Assembly (NCBI RefSeq): GCF_013376475.1
Contig: NZ_CP045508.1
Span: 546,001-610,000, forward strand
Origin: Desulfolutivibrio sulfoxidireducens
GTDB lineage: Bacteria; Desulfobacterota; Desulfovibrionia; Desulfovibrionales; Desulfovibrionaceae
Reading direction: 5' to 3'
Length of the DNA stretch: 64,000 nucleotides
This document shows positions 17,312-26,316 of the stretch, piece by piece. The notes under the pieces were generated by a model. That model was not told where the DNA came from and made no database searches. It saw only the letters and a program-made list of their open reading frames with translations. How positions within the stretch are numbered: position 1 is the stretch's first letter; every line of letters begins with the position of its first letter. A program made the position numbers and the translations under genes.

Positions 17312-18805
17312 ATGAAAAGAGGACCCATGCCCGGTAACGCCCCCGCCGGCGACGCCCATCCCCACAATCACGGCATCCTCGGCAAGTTCCTGAAGCTGGC
17401 CGGGGCCCAGTGGGTGCGCGACGGCCTGCACACCCTGTTCATGATCGTCCTGGCCCGGAAAAGCGTGGGCGACTACGGGGGCTTCATGCTGGCCTTCGGG
17501 CTTGGCCAGTTCATCCTTTTTCTGGGCGAATTCGGCCTGAACCAGCCCCTGGTGACCAGTTTGAGCCGCCGCTACGCCCGCACCGGCGAGATCCTGGCCC
17601 AGTACACGGTCATCAAGGCCGTGCTGTTCGTGGCCGGGGTGGCGGCGGTGGTCGGGGTGGCCCTGCAGCAGGGGTACGACGAGGGCCTGGTGATGCTGGT
17701 CCTGGTCATCTCCCTGGGTGTGGGGCTCGAGCCCCTGTCCGGGACCTTTTTCGTGGCCTGCCGGGTGCGCGGCCGCCAGGACCAGGAGGCCCTGATCCGG
17801 GCCGTCGCGGCCCTTCTGGGCTACGGATGGGCCTTCGGGGCCCTGTTGCTCGGGGCCGGGCCGGTGTGGATGGGGCTTTTCAAGGTGGTGGAAAATACCG
17901 CCAACCTTGTCGGCGGGGCCTTTGCCGTCCTGCGCTGGGAGCACCTTGCCGGGTTGAACCTGGGGCGCAAGGCCCTGGCCCGCATCTGGGGAACCACCAA
18001 AAACGGCCTGGAATTCTTGATCATGGCCCTGGCGGCCATCACCTACAACAAGTCCAACCTGTTTTTCTTGCAAAACGCCGGTGGGCAGGAGGCCGTGGCC
18101 CGCTATTCCGCCACCTGGGAACTGGTGGACGGGGTGTCCGTGCTGGTGTGCTCCCTGCTTTTGAGCAACGTGCTTTTCCCGCTGTTCGCCCGGCTGTGGA
18201 AGACCGGACGCGACGAATTCCACCGTCTGGCCAAGGTCTCGGCCCAGTGGCTCCTGGCCCTGGCCCTGCCCCTGGTCTTTGTCCTGGCCGCGGAGTCGGA
18301 CCGGCTGATCGGGCTGATCTACGGTCCGGCCTACGCCGATGCGGTCTGGATGCAGAAATACCTCGCCCCCACGGTGCTGTGCGCCTTCGTGCACAACCTG
18401 GCCGCCTACCTGATGCTCAGCCAGGGCAAGCAACGCCTGCTGCTTTTCATCTACCTGGCCGGCCTGGGCCTCAACCTGGGCCTGTGCGCCGCGCTCATCC
18501 CGGCCCATCCCCTGGCGGGCGCGGCCGTGGCCATCCTTTTGACCAAGGCCGCCGTGGCCGCGGCCACCGTCGGATATTGCCAGAAGACCATCGGGCTTTT
18601 CACCCTGAAAACCCTGCTCCCCATCCTTGTGGCCTCGGGCCTGGGCGCGGTCCTGTATCTGGGACTGGCGCCGTTTGTCCCCCGGGAGGTGGCGGAACTT
18701 GGGGCCATCGCCCCGATGTTGGCCCTTTTGGCCCGGCTGTGGCGGGCGCGGCGGGTCCGGGGGCTTGCCCCGGGCGACCCCGGGCGCGGCATGGAAAAAC
18801 CATGA
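17312..18805 (+). CDS. Polysaccharide flippase, Wzx/MATE-like
   Basis: 497 residues with about 12-14 hydrophobic helices (for example GLHTLFMIVLARKSVGDYGG, FMLAFGLGQFILFLG, VLFVAGVAAVVGVAL), a layout of the MVF/RfbX polysaccharide-exporter superfamily in the inner membrane. Family members flip lipid-linked sugar repeats to the periplasm. The start at 17312 or at the second ATG 17327 is not decided; both lack a strong ribosome site. The position beside glycosyltransferases supports an O-antigen or exopolysaccharide flippase. No polymerase or chain-length gene lies in the window. Confidence 0.86.
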   Translation: MKRGPMPGNAPAGDAHPHNHGILGKFLKLAGAQWVRDGLHTLFMIVLARKSVGDYGGFMLAFGLGQFILFLGEFGLNQPLVTSLSRRYARTGEILAQYTVIKAVLFVAGVAAVVGVALQQGYDEGLVMLVLVISLGVGLEPLSGTFFVACRVRGRQDQEALIRAVAALLGYGWAFGALLLGAGPVWMGLFKVVENTANLVGGAFAVLRWEHLAGLNLGRKALARIWGTTKNGLEFLIMALAAITYNKSNLFFLQNAGGQEAVARYSATWELVDGVSVLVCSLLLSNVLFPLFARLWKTGRDEFHRLAKVSAQWLLALALPLVFVLAAESDRLIGLIYGPAYADAVWMQKYLAPTVLCAFVHNLAAYLMLSQGKQRLLLFIYLAGLGLNLGLCAALIPAHPLAGAAVAILLTKAAVAAATVGYCQKTIGLFTLKTLLPILVASGLGAVLYLGLAPFVPREVAELGAIAPMLALLARLWRARRVRGLAPGDPGRGMEKP

Positions 18806-18852
18806 GCGTTTCTTGCGAAAATATGGGCGGGGATGCCCGGGCTGTATTTTTT

Positions 18853-18881
18853 TTGCAACGATCGCCCATGGACGATATTCT
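18853..18881 (+). promoter_or_regulatory. Candidate promoter of rpsA-sppA
   Basis: TTGCAA (18853-18858), a 17-base spacer and TATTCT (18876-18881) lie about 230 bases before rpsA in the 303-base gap after the flippase gene. The rest of that gap shows no open frame; the leader may carry S1 feedback control, as in other bacteria, but no structure was identified. Confidence 0.35.
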
Positions 18882-19108
18882 TTGGCCCAAGGGGCATGAT
18901 GTCCGGCGGTGAATATCCAGGAACCGCCACAACGTGCACCGGAAAACCCCGCCCGCGAAACCTTCGGACCGGCCGCTTCCGGGACGGCCAAACACCCCTC
19001 CGGAGCCGGCGAATCCGAACTATTCCGCGAAATTCCGGTTGTCAGCACCCGGCCTTTCTGGTAGGAAGCTAAATCCTTTCAAGGAGAGATCGCGGTGGAG
19101 GTTAACCC

Positions 19109-20842
19109 ATGGAAAAAACAGCGGAAATGACAAATCAACAGAGCAACCCCCCGGAGATGGAGGTCAATTTCGAGACCGCCCTCGAGAATTATCTCAACGA
19201 AGACTTCGGGGACATCGACGACGGCACCATCGTTCCCGGCGTCGTGGTCCGGGTGGGCAAGGAACACGTCCTGGTGGACGTCAACTTCAAATCCGAGGGC
19301 CAGATTCCCATTTCGGAATTCACGGACCCCGAGGGCAACGTGGACATCAAGGTCGGGGACCAACTCGATGTCTACGTGGTGCACAAAAACGAATCCGAAG
19401 GCACCATCCAGTTGTCCCGCGAGCGGGCCAAACGGATGCAGCTTTTCGATAAGCTCGAGGAACTTCAGGAAAAAGACGACGTCATCACCGGCCGCATCGT
19501 GCGCCGCATCAAGGGCGGCTACACCGTGGACCTGGGCGGCGTCGAGGCCTTTCTGCCGGGTTCCCACGTCGACCTGCGCCCGGTGCCGGACATGGACGCC
19601 CTGGTCAACCAGGACTTCGAATTCCGGGTCCTGAAAATCAACCGCCGCCGCAGCAACGTCATCGTCTCCCGCCGCGTCCTTCTGGAGGAGCGCCGGGATT
19701 CCATGCGTCGCGACCTGCTCAAGACCCTGGCCGAGGGCCAGGTGGTCACGGGCAAGGTCAAAAACATCACCGAATACGGCGTGTTCGTGGATCTGGGCGG
19801 CCTGGACGGGCTGATGCACATCACGGACATGTCCTGGAAGCGCATCAAGCATCCCAAAGAACTGGTGCACCTGGGCGACGAACTGGAACTGAAGGTGCTG
19901 TCCTTCGACCAGGAAAAGCAGAAGGTCTCCCTGGGCATGAAGCAGCTCGTGGCCGATCCCTGGCAGAACATCGGGGAGAAGTACCCCGAGGGCACGCGGC
20001 TTTCCGGCCGGGTCACCAACCTGGTGGACTACGGGGCCTTCGTGGAGCTCGAACCCGGGGTCGAGGGACTGGTGCACATCTCCGAGATGTCCTGGACCCG
20101 CAAGCTGCGGCATCCGTCCCAGATGGTCCATGTGGGCGACGAGGTCGAGGTGGTGGTGCTTGGCGTCGATTCCGACAAAAAGCGCATTTCCCTTGGCATG
20201 AAGCAGGTGCGTCCGAACCCCTGGGACGTGGTGGCCGAGAAGTACCCCGAGGGCACGGTGCTTGAGGGCACGGTGAAGAACATCACCGAGTTCGGCATCT
20301 TCATCGGCATCGAGGACGGCATCGACGGCCTGATCCACGTCTCCGACATCTCCTGGACCAAGAAGATCCGCCACCCGGGCGAGCTGTTCAAGTCCAACGA
20401 CACGGTGCGGGCCAAGGTGCTCACCGTGGACAAGGAAAACGAGAAGTTCACCCTGGGCGTCAAGCAGCTCTCCGAGGACCCGTGGACCAAGGTGCCGGAC
20501 AACTATCCGGTGGGCACGGTGGTGCGCGGCACGGTGACCAACATCACCGACTTCGGGTTGTTCGTCGAGGTCGAGGAGGGCATCGAGGGCTTGGTGCACG
20601 TCTCCGAGATCAGCCGCAAGAAGGTCAAGACCCCGGCCGAGGTGTACAAGGAAGGGGACGAGATCGAGGCCAAGGTCATCCACGTCAGCGCCGACGAGCG
20701 CCGTCTCGGATTGTCCATCAAGGCCACCAAGGAAGAGGAAGACAAGCGCAAGGCCAAGGAGTTCCGCACCGCGGGACCCAACGACACCGGCAGCAATCTG
20801 GGCGAGCTTTTGCGCCAGAAGCTGGAAGAGGATGCCCAGTAG
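19109..20842 (+). CDS. rpsA: 30S ribosomal protein S1
   Basis: 577 residues with six S1 RNA-binding repeats, starting at about residues 35, 125, 210, 297, 384 and 471. The later four carry the canonical G-x-V-x-x-(I/L)-x-x-(Y/F)-G pattern, for example GKVKNITEYGVFVDLGG. It tethers mRNA to the ribosome and unwinds leaders. GGAGG lies seven bases before the ATG. The last codons overlap the start of sppA by 11 bases, so the two genes are coupled. Confidence 0.97.
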   Translation: MEKTAEMTNQQSNPPEMEVNFETALENYLNEDFGDIDDGTIVPGVVVRVGKEHVLVDVNFKSEGQIPISEFTDPEGNVDIKVGDQLDVYVVHKNESEGTIQLSRERAKRMQLFDKLEELQEKDDVITGRIVRRIKGGYTVDLGGVEAFLPGSHVDLRPVPDMDALVNQDFEFRVLKINRRRSNVIVSRRVLLEERRDSMRRDLLKTLAEGQVVTGKVKNITEYGVFVDLGGLDGLMHITDMSWKRIKHPKELVHLGDELELKVLSFDQEKQKVSLGMKQLVADPWQNIGEKYPEGTRLSGRVTNLVDYGAFVELEPGVEGLVHISEMSWTRKLRHPSQMVHVGDEVEVVVLGVDSDKKRISLGMKQVRPNPWDVVAEKYPEGTVLEGTVKNITEFGIFIGIEDGIDGLIHVSDISWTKKIRHPGELFKSNDTVRAKVLTVDKENEKFTLGVKQLSEDPWTKVPDNYPVGTVVRGTVTNITDFGLFVEVEEGIEGLVHVSEISRKKVKTPAEVYKEGDEIEAKVIHVSADERRLGLSIKATKEEEDKRKAKEFRTAGPNDTGSNLGELLRQKLEEDAQ

Positions 20843-21794
20843 CGGGTCCTTCCCCGGGCGTCATCCGGCGCTTTTCGTCGTGCTTTTGATCGTGGCGGTC
20901 GTGGTCCTTTTTTTCGGGGCCATGGTCGCCACGACCTTTTTTTCCGGGGATGACGACGAGGGCGGCGGGCTGTTCGCCGCCAGGCAACGCCTCGGCCTGG
21001 TGCGGCTGGAGGGGTTTCTGGGCGACGCCGAGCCCGTGGTCACATTCCTCAAGGAGCTGCGCGAGGACAAGACCGTTTTGGGCGTGATCCTGCGCATCAA
21101 CTCCCCGGGCGGGGCCTTCGGCCCGTCCCAGGAGATCTTCCAGGCCGTGGCCAGGCTGGCCGCGGTCAAGCCCGTGGTGGCCTCCATGTCCTCGGTGGCC
21201 GCCAGCGGCGGCTATTACGCGGCCTGTCCGGCGCGCAAGATTTTCGCCAACCCCGGGACCCTGACCGGCAGCATCGGGGTCATGGCCCAGTACCCCAACG
21301 TGCGCGAGCTTTTGGACAAGATCGGGGTGTCCGTCTCGTCCATGGCCAGCGGCGACCTCAAGACCGCCGGATCGCCCTTTGCCGAGCTCAAGGAGGCGGA
21401 CCGGACCTACCTGGAAGGCATCATCACCGACTTAAACGCCCAGTTTCAGGGCGACGTGGTCGCGGCCAGAAAGCTCTCCCCCGAGGCCGTGGCGGTCATC
21501 GCCGACGGCCGGGCCATGACCGGTCAGCGCGCCCTGGCCCTGGGGCTGGTGGACGCCCTGGGGGGCCTTGAGGATGCCGAGGAGGCAGTGAAGGATTTGA
21601 CCGGCCTGGCCGGGAAAAAGGTCCCCTTCGTTTCCGGCCCCAAGCGCAAACGCGGTGTCCTGGAATGGCTTTTCGGCCGCCGCGCCGAGGGTCCGGGACT
21701 CGATGACGCGGCCGCCCTGGTGCGGCTTCTGGCCCGGTCCGGGACCACCGGCGAGCCCGGCGGCCTGCCCGAGGTGCTGGCCACGGGGCGGTAG
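20832..21794 (+). CDS. sppA: Signal peptide peptidase SppA
   Basis: 320 residues. A single N-terminal membrane helix (FVVLLIVAVVVLFFGAMVA) anchors it and the catalytic domain faces the periplasm. It degrades cleaved signal peptides. This is the short, S49-type form. The likely nucleophile is Ser in SVAASGGYYAA (about residue 125) and the base is Lys in ASGDLKTAGSP (about 177). RINSPGGAFGP is also typical. The start lies inside the rpsA coding end, with GGAAGAGG upstream. Confidence 0.93.
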   Translation: MPSSGSFPGRHPALFVVLLIVAVVVLFFGAMVATTFFSGDDDEGGGLFAARQRLGLVRLEGFLGDAEPVVTFLKELREDKTVLGVILRINSPGGAFGPSQEIFQAVARLAAVKPVVASMSSVAASGGYYAACPARKIFANPGTLTGSIGVMAQYPNVRELLDKIGVSVSSMASGDLKTAGSPFAELKEADRTYLEGIITDLNAQFQGDVVAARKLSPEAVAVIADGRAMTGQRALALGLVDALGGLEDAEEAVKDLTGLAGKKVPFVSGPKRKRGVLEWLFGRRAEGPGLDDAAALVRLLARSGTTGEPGGLPEVLATGR

Positions 21795-21840
21795 GTCCCG
21801 GCGCGTCTTCCCGCCGTCGCCGGGGTCCGTCCCCCGGCGG

Positions 21841-22665
21841 TCAGGAGATGTCGAGCACATCCCCCGCACACAGTTTTTCACTGCCGAATGCGGCATGGAA
21901 CCGGGCCAGGGCCGGCAGCGCCGTGCAGTGCATGGGGTAGAGCCTGTCCACCCGCCGGGCCCGGAAGTAGGCCAGGCTTTTTCCCACGACTTCGGAATCG
22001 TCCAGGAGATGGAAGCCGCCGACGACCATGTGCAGCCGGTCTTCCCCGGTCACCCGCCGGGCATGCTCGCAGATGTTGCACACCCCGGCGTGGGAGCATC
22101 CGGTGACCACCACCAGCCCCTTTGGGGTCTGGATGGCCAGGGCGGTGTCGTCGGGCAGATGGTCCGGCCGGCGTTGGCCGTTCTCGATGCAAAAAAACGT
22201 GGTGGTTTGGGCCTCGAAGTCGTTTTCCCTGGGCACCTCGCCGAGAAACCAGACGGATTCGCTGATCCTGACAGGGGCTGCGGATTCGCGCAGGTCAAAG
22301 TGCGCGGCCGCCTGGGCCCTGGACATGACCATGCCGTTGTACTCGCCGCTTTGCCGGCGCCTGTCGGCAAAGACCCCGGGATGGACCAAGAGCCTGGAGC
22401 GCAGGCCGGCTTCGGCCAGGGCCGCGAGCCCGTCGGCGTGGTCCCAATGGCCGTGGCTTACGACGATCCATTCCGTCCTGCCGAGATCGAGGCCGAAAAG
22501 CCTCGCATTGGCCATCAGGACGTCCGAGGGGCCGGTGTCGAAAAGAATGCGGCAATCGGCCTCGAGAAAGATCGAAAGCCCGTGCTGGCCCAGGAATTTT
22601 TTGTCCCGGAACCCCATCCTGGCCTGGTCCTCACAAAGAATGGACATCCGTAGTCCACAAGGCAT
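21841..22665 (-). CDS. MBL-fold metallo-hydrolase
   Basis: 274 residues from an ATG with AAGGAG seven bases upstream. It has the metallo-beta-lactamase pattern: SHGHWDHADGL for zinc ligands, GCSHAGVCN for a further His, and late GGFHL plus PMHCT. The opening residues (EHGL-like QHGLSIFLEADCRILFDTGP) match the group that includes dihydropteroate-type phosphatases such as the beta-RFAP synthase-annotated proteins. It follows the ABC transporter ATPase gene by 40 bases in the same orientation and probably shares its mRNA, an uncommon pairing. Substrate unknown. Confidence 0.82.
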   Translation of the reverse strand: MPCGLRMSILCEDQARMGFRDKKFLGQHGLSIFLEADCRILFDTGPSDVLMANARLFGLDLGRTEWIVVSHGHWDHADGLAALAEAGLRSRLLVHPGVFADRRRQSGEYNGMVMSRAQAAAHFDLRESAAPVRISESVWFLGEVPRENDFEAQTTTFFCIENGQRRPDHLPDDTALAIQTPKGLVVVTGCSHAGVCNICEHARRVTGEDRLHMVVGGFHLLDDSEVVGKSLAYFRARRVDRLYPMHCTALPALARFHAAFGSEKLCAGDVLDIS

Positions 22666-22705
22666 GCGCGTGCTCCTTGGTCGAGGCTGCCGGTCCCGGG
22701 TCCGG

Positions 22706-23434
22706 TCAGCGCAGGATGCGTTTGAGGAACTGTTTCGTGCGTTCGTTTTGGGGATGGTCGAAAAATGACGCCGCATCCCCCTTTTCCACAAGACACCCCT
22801 GGTCCATGAACAGGATCTCGTCCGCCACCTCGCGGGCAAAGCCCATCTCGTGGGTGACCACGACCATGGTCATGCCCTCCAGGGCCAGATCGGCCATCAC
22901 CTCGAGCACCTCCTGGATCATCTCCGGGTCCAGGGCCGAGGTGGGTTCGTCAAAGAGCATGACCTCCGGTTCCATGGCCAGGGCCCGGGCAATGGCCACC
23001 CGTTGCTGCTGTCCCCCGGAGAGTTCCCCGGGATGGTTCCGGCCCTTGTCCGCGAGACCGACCCGGTCGAGCAGTTCGCGGGCCTTGCCCTCGGCCTCGG
23101 CCTTGGGGATTTTGCGTACATGGATCGGGGCCAGGGTGATGTTGGCCATCACGGTCATGTGCGGATACAGTTCAAAGTGCTGGAAGACCATGCCGATGCG
23201 GGAGCGCAATCGATGGATGTCGGTTTTCGGGGACAGCACCGAGACGCCGCCGACCAGGATCTCGCCCTCCTGAAACCGTTCAAGGCCGTTGATGCACCGC
23301 AGCAGGGAACTTTTTCCGGAACCGCTGGGGCCGCAGATGACCGCCTTTCGGCCGCGTCCGATGGTCGTGGTGACATCGCGGACGGCCTGGTGTTTCTTTG
23401 CGTACCACAGTCCGACGTGACGCATGTCGATCAT
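22706..23434 (-). CDS. Polar amino-acid ABC transporter ATP-binding protein
   Basis: 242 residues. GlnQ/GltL-type ATPase with Walker [11 protein letters not shown]-loop [11 protein letters not shown], signature [15 protein letters not shown], Walker [15 protein letters not shown] and H-loop [13 protein letters not shown]. It energises the two permeases encoded just upstream. Its start overlaps the permease stop by four bases (ATGA), so it is coupled. The ligand is probably a polar amino acid such as glutamate, aspartate or glutamine. Confidence 0.93.
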   Translation of the reverse strand: MIDMRHVGLWYAKKHQAVRDVTTTIGRGRKAVICGPSGSGKSSLLRCINGLERFQEGEILVGGVSVLSPKTDIHRLRSRIGMVFQHFELYPHMTVMANITLAPIHVRKIPKAEAEGKARELLDRVGLADKGRNHPGELSGGQQQRVAIARALAMEPEVMLFDEPTSALDPEMIQEVLEVMADLALEGMTMVVVTHEMGFAREVADEILFMDQGCLVEKGDAASFFDHPQNERTKQFLKRILR

Positions 23435-24096
23435 CGCGTCCCCCTTGCGGGAACGGCGGTGCGCCGCTCCAGACGCTGGCTGGCCAAGGCGCCGGCTGAA
23501 CAGATGACGAGGTAGACCAGCCCGGCGAACAGGTACAGTTCCACGGAGCGGGCCTCCCGGGCGTCAACGAGGTTCACCCGGCGCAGAAATTCCCGCAGCC
23601 CGATGACGTAGGCCAGGGAGGTGTCCTGGAAGATGACCACGGCATGGGTGGTCAGGGACGGCACCATGTTGCGCAGGGCCTGGGGCAGGACGACAAGCCG
23701 CAGGACCTGGGGGCGTGTCAGGCCGCTGGCGGTCGCGGCCATGGCCTGGCCCCGGGGCGTGGACTGGATGCCGGCGCGGATGATTTCCGCGAAATAGGCC
23801 GCCTCGTAGACCACAAACGAGATGACGGCGGCCGAGAACTCGCCCAGGTTTTGGCCCGTCAGCACGGGCAGCAGGAAATACAGCCAGAAGATGACCAGGA
23901 TCAGGGGCAGTCCCCGGAAGAAGTGGATGTAGGCGCTGGCCGGCCAGTACAGCCAGGCCTTGCCCGAGACGCGCGCGGCCCCGAGCGCGATCCCCAGCGC
24001 CAACCCGCCGCCGATGGCCAGGACCGCCAGTTCGAAGGTCAGGGCCAGCCCGCCGAAAAAAAAGCCCGCGTTGCGGGTGACGACCCCGATATCCAT
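23431..24096 (-). CDS. Polar amino-acid ABC transporter permease
   Basis: 221 residues, about five hydrophobic helices, of the HisMQ/GltJK type. The EAA loop is recognisable ([44 protein letters not shown], Gly at the centre). It lies 1 base from the second permease gene. The two inner-membrane permeases form the channel of the importer with the ATPase and the binding protein. Confidence 0.92.
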   Translation of the reverse strand: MDIGVVTRNAGFFFGGLALTFELAVLAIGGGLALGIALGAARVSGKAWLYWPASAYIHFFRGLPLILVIFWLYFLLPVLTGQNLGEFSAAVISFVVYEAAYFAEIIRAGIQSTPRGQAMAATASGLTRPQVLRLVVLPQALRNMVPSLTTHAVVIFQDTSLAYVIGLREFLRRVNLVDAREARSVELYLFAGLVYLVICSAGALASQRLERRTAVPARGTR

Positions 24097-24097
24097 C

Positions 24098-24826
24098 CTA
24101 TCCTCCGCGCGCGATGAGGCCCGGGATCCGCAGCCGGCGCTCCACCACGGCCATCAGGACGATCACCGTCCAGGCCAGGGTGAGATAGACCAGGCTTGCG
24201 GCCGTGGTCGTTTCCAGGCCGTGCGAGGTGAAGGCCTCGACATGGCTGGCGGTGTGGGTGATCTCCATGACCCCGATGGTCATGGCCAGGGCGGAATTCT
24301 TGAAGCAGGTCAAAAATTCCGTGGTCAGGGTCGGCAGGGCCAGCCGGAAGGCATAGGGGGCAAGGACGAACCGATAGGCCTGGCGGGTGGTCAGCCCCGA
24401 GGCGAAGGCGGCCCGGTACTGGTCGCGGGGGATGGAGAGAAAGCCCGAGCGGAATTGTTCGGCCACCCGCGAGGCGGTGTACATCCCAAGCCCGACCACG
24501 CCGGCAAGGAAGGCGTAGTCCGGGACGTTGTCGTACAGCCACCGCTGCCCGGCCTTGGGCAAGAGCAGGGGGGCGGCGAAGTACCAGAAAAAAAGCTGCA
24601 CCAGAAACGGGGTATTGCGAAACAGGTGGACATAGAGGGCCCCGAGGCGGCGTAGCGGCGCAAAGGGCTGCATGCGCATGGCCCCGACGCACAGGCCAAG
24701 CCCCATGGCCAGGGTCCAGGCCGCAAGGGAGAGGGCAATGGTCGTCAGGATGCCCCTGGCGAACATCTCGCCATACGGGGCGCGCCACAGCACGCTCCAG
24801 TCGAAGTCGTAGTTCAGTGCCGCCAT
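24098..24826 (-). CDS. Polar amino-acid ABC transporter permease
   Basis: 242 residues from MAALNYDFDWSVLW; a longer reading upstream has a basic, non-membrane start and is rejected. The N-terminal membrane segments (ILTTIALSLAAWTLAMGLGLCVG) and the EAA loop (YTASRVAEQFRSGFLSIPRDQYRAAFASGL) match the GltJ-type permease. It pairs with the permease at 23431. Confidence 0.91.
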   Translation of the reverse strand: MAALNYDFDWSVLWRAPYGEMFARGILTTIALSLAAWTLAMGLGLCVGAMRMQPFAPLRRLGALYVHLFRNTPFLVQLFFWYFAAPLLLPKAGQRWLYDNVPDYAFLAGVVGLGMYTASRVAEQFRSGFLSIPRDQYRAAFASGLTTRQAYRFVLAPYAFRLALPTLTTEFLTCFKNSALAMTIGVMEITHTASHVEAFTSHGLETTTAASLVYLTLAWTVIVLMAVVERRLRIPGLIARGG

Positions 24827-24882
24827 GGCGAGGTGTCCCTGGAGAAAACCGGCGCGTTCGAAAATCCCGCGCTTAAACGGAA

Positions 24883-24902
24883 GCGGGGGCCGTCCGCCCC
24901 CT
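24883..24902 (-). repeat. Intercistronic hairpin 1
   Basis: GCGGGGGC and GCCCCCTG pair around a CGTC loop, between the binding-protein stop (24995) and the first permease. The neighbouring 40 bases resemble the second hairpin at 24934 (both preceded by AATCCCGCGC and AAACGG), so it is a duplicated element. Confidence 0.6.
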
Positions 24903-24933
24903 GCCCGGGTGTCGGGAATCCCGCGCGCCAAAA

Positions 24934-24973
24934 CGGCAGCGGGGGATGCCCCACAGTGCCTCCCCCACTGCCG
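24934..24973 (-). repeat. Intercistronic hairpin 2
   Basis: CGGCAGCGGGGGA and TCCCCCACTGCCG form a 13-bp stem with one mismatch. Such stem-loops after a periplasmic binding-protein gene commonly stabilise its mRNA 3' end, so that binding protein is made in excess over permeases. Confidence 0.6.
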
Positions 24974-24994
24974 TGGCCGCCGCCAGTGCGACGA

Positions 24995-25882
24995 CTAATC
25001 CGGATAGCTCAGGGCCTTCAGCAGCATGATGAACTCCTCGCTCATGGCCAGCGGCACCTCGCCCTTCGGGCCGAACCATTTGTCGTAGATCTCCTGGTAC
25101 CGGCCGCTCTTGATGGTTTTCACCAGGGTGGCGTTGACGAAGTCCCGCCAGTCCCCCTGGTCCTTGGGCAGCAGGATGCCGTAGGGCTCGTAGGTCAGAA
25201 ATCGGCCGACGATCATCCAGTCGTCGGGCTTCTCGGCCTTGGCCTTCATGCCGGCCAGGATGCTGGCGTCGGTGAAGTAGGCGTCGATCTTGCCCTGCTG
25301 CAAGGCCAGAAAACCCTTGTTGTGCTCGTCGAAGAGCATCTTGTCACAGGCGGGCTTGATCAGCCCCGTGGCCATGGCGTTGTCGAGGCCGTTGATGTTG
25401 GCCGTGGAGCCGCTGCCCATGCCCACGCGCTTGCCGGCGAGGTCCGGGAAGTCCTTGATGGGGCTGTCCTTGGGAACCAGAAGGCGCGTGCCGGTGAGAA
25501 AATACGGCAGGCTGAAGTCCACGACCTCCTCGCGGGCCAGGGTGATGGTGGTCGAACCGATCCCGATGTCGATGGCCCCGCTGGTGATGAGCGGAATCCG
25601 CGTCTTGGGATCCATGGGCTTTTTGTCGATGGTGATGGGCTTGTTGAACTTGGCCTCCAGGGCCTTGCGGATCTCTTCTCCAAGGTCCAGGCCGAAACCG
25701 ACCCATTGCCCCTTTTGATCGATGAAACCAAAAGGCACCGAGCCTTCACGAAGGCCCATGACCACCGTGCCTGTTTTATCGATTTTTTCCAGGATGGGTT
25801 CCGCGCCCGCCCCGTGCGCCACAATCAAAATGAGGGCGACAGCCACCCATCCTCCAGCCACAAAAGTCCGTGTGCGCCGCAT
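24995..25882 (-). CDS. Amino-acid ABC transporter substrate-binding protein
   Basis: 295 residues, family SBP_bac_3. A signal peptide ends at GAGAEPIL. Motifs include VGFGLDLGEEI, IDIGIGSTTITLAREEVVDFSLPYFLTG and KWFGPKGEVPL. It binds the amino acid in the periplasm and delivers it to the two permeases. GGGAGG lies about seven bases before the ATG. It is the first gene of the five-gene operon (binding protein, two permeases, ATPase, MBL hydrolase). Confidence 0.93.
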   Translation of the reverse strand: MRRTRTFVAGGWVAVALILIVAHGAGAEPILEKIDKTGTVVMGLREGSVPFGFIDQKGQWVGFGLDLGEEIRKALEAKFNKPITIDKKPMDPKTRIPLITSGAIDIGIGSTTITLAREEVVDFSLPYFLTGTRLLVPKDSPIKDFPDLAGKRVGMGSGSTANINGLDNAMATGLIKPACDKMLFDEHNKGFLALQQGKIDAYFTDASILAGMKAKAEKPDDWMIVGRFLTYEPYGILLPKDQGDWRDFVNATLVKTIKSGRYQEIYDKWFGPKGEVPLAMSEEFIMLLKALSYPD

Positions 25883-25944
25883 GCCTGACCTCCCTTCCCT
25901 TTTTTGGACAGTATTTCAGAATGTCCTTTCACAGCCTGATATGT

Positions 25945-25973
25945 ATTATTCTTCTTAATGGGCGCGCAGTCAA
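25945..25973 (-). promoter_or_regulatory. Candidate promoter of the amino-acid transporter operon
   Basis: On the minus strand TTGACT (25973-25968), a 17-base spacer and AATAAT (25950-25945) lie about 63 bases before the binding-protein ATG. The region is AT-rich. No operator palindrome is evident. The intergenic stretch 25974-26316 on the left of the PEP-synthase-like gene holds no convincing coding frame. Confidence 0.55.
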
Positions 25974-26316
25974 ATCGAAAGAAATGATGCTGAGTCAATG
26001 TTGCGATCACAGATTCTGATCATACGGGTCTTCTGGAGAATGGACGCGGGCAATATTGCCCAGCGGCAGGTCTTGTACACCGGGACGACAGCAGGGGTGA
26101 AGGGGATGACGCCGCGTCCGGGCCAGGGATGGGGACCCGGGGCGGGACCGGGAAAAGGCGCGCCGCACGGCGACGGGTGGGGCGGATTCGGGCTGGCGAA
26201 TGATGGGGTGGGAGGGGCCGGCGCCCATGGGGTCGGGATGCGCCATGGACGCCGGGCCATGAGACGCCACGCGGCGAGTCGGGAAAAAAGGGCTGCGAAA
26301 GGCGTTGCGGCGTGTA

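Noticed and set aside
15971..19048. A 1025-codon open frame on the minus strand across the glycosyltransferase and the flippase
   Set aside because: Only the first 1086 bases from the stop encode GT4 motifs. The rest is antisense to the flippase gene and lacks any domain sense; high GC creates long chance frames.
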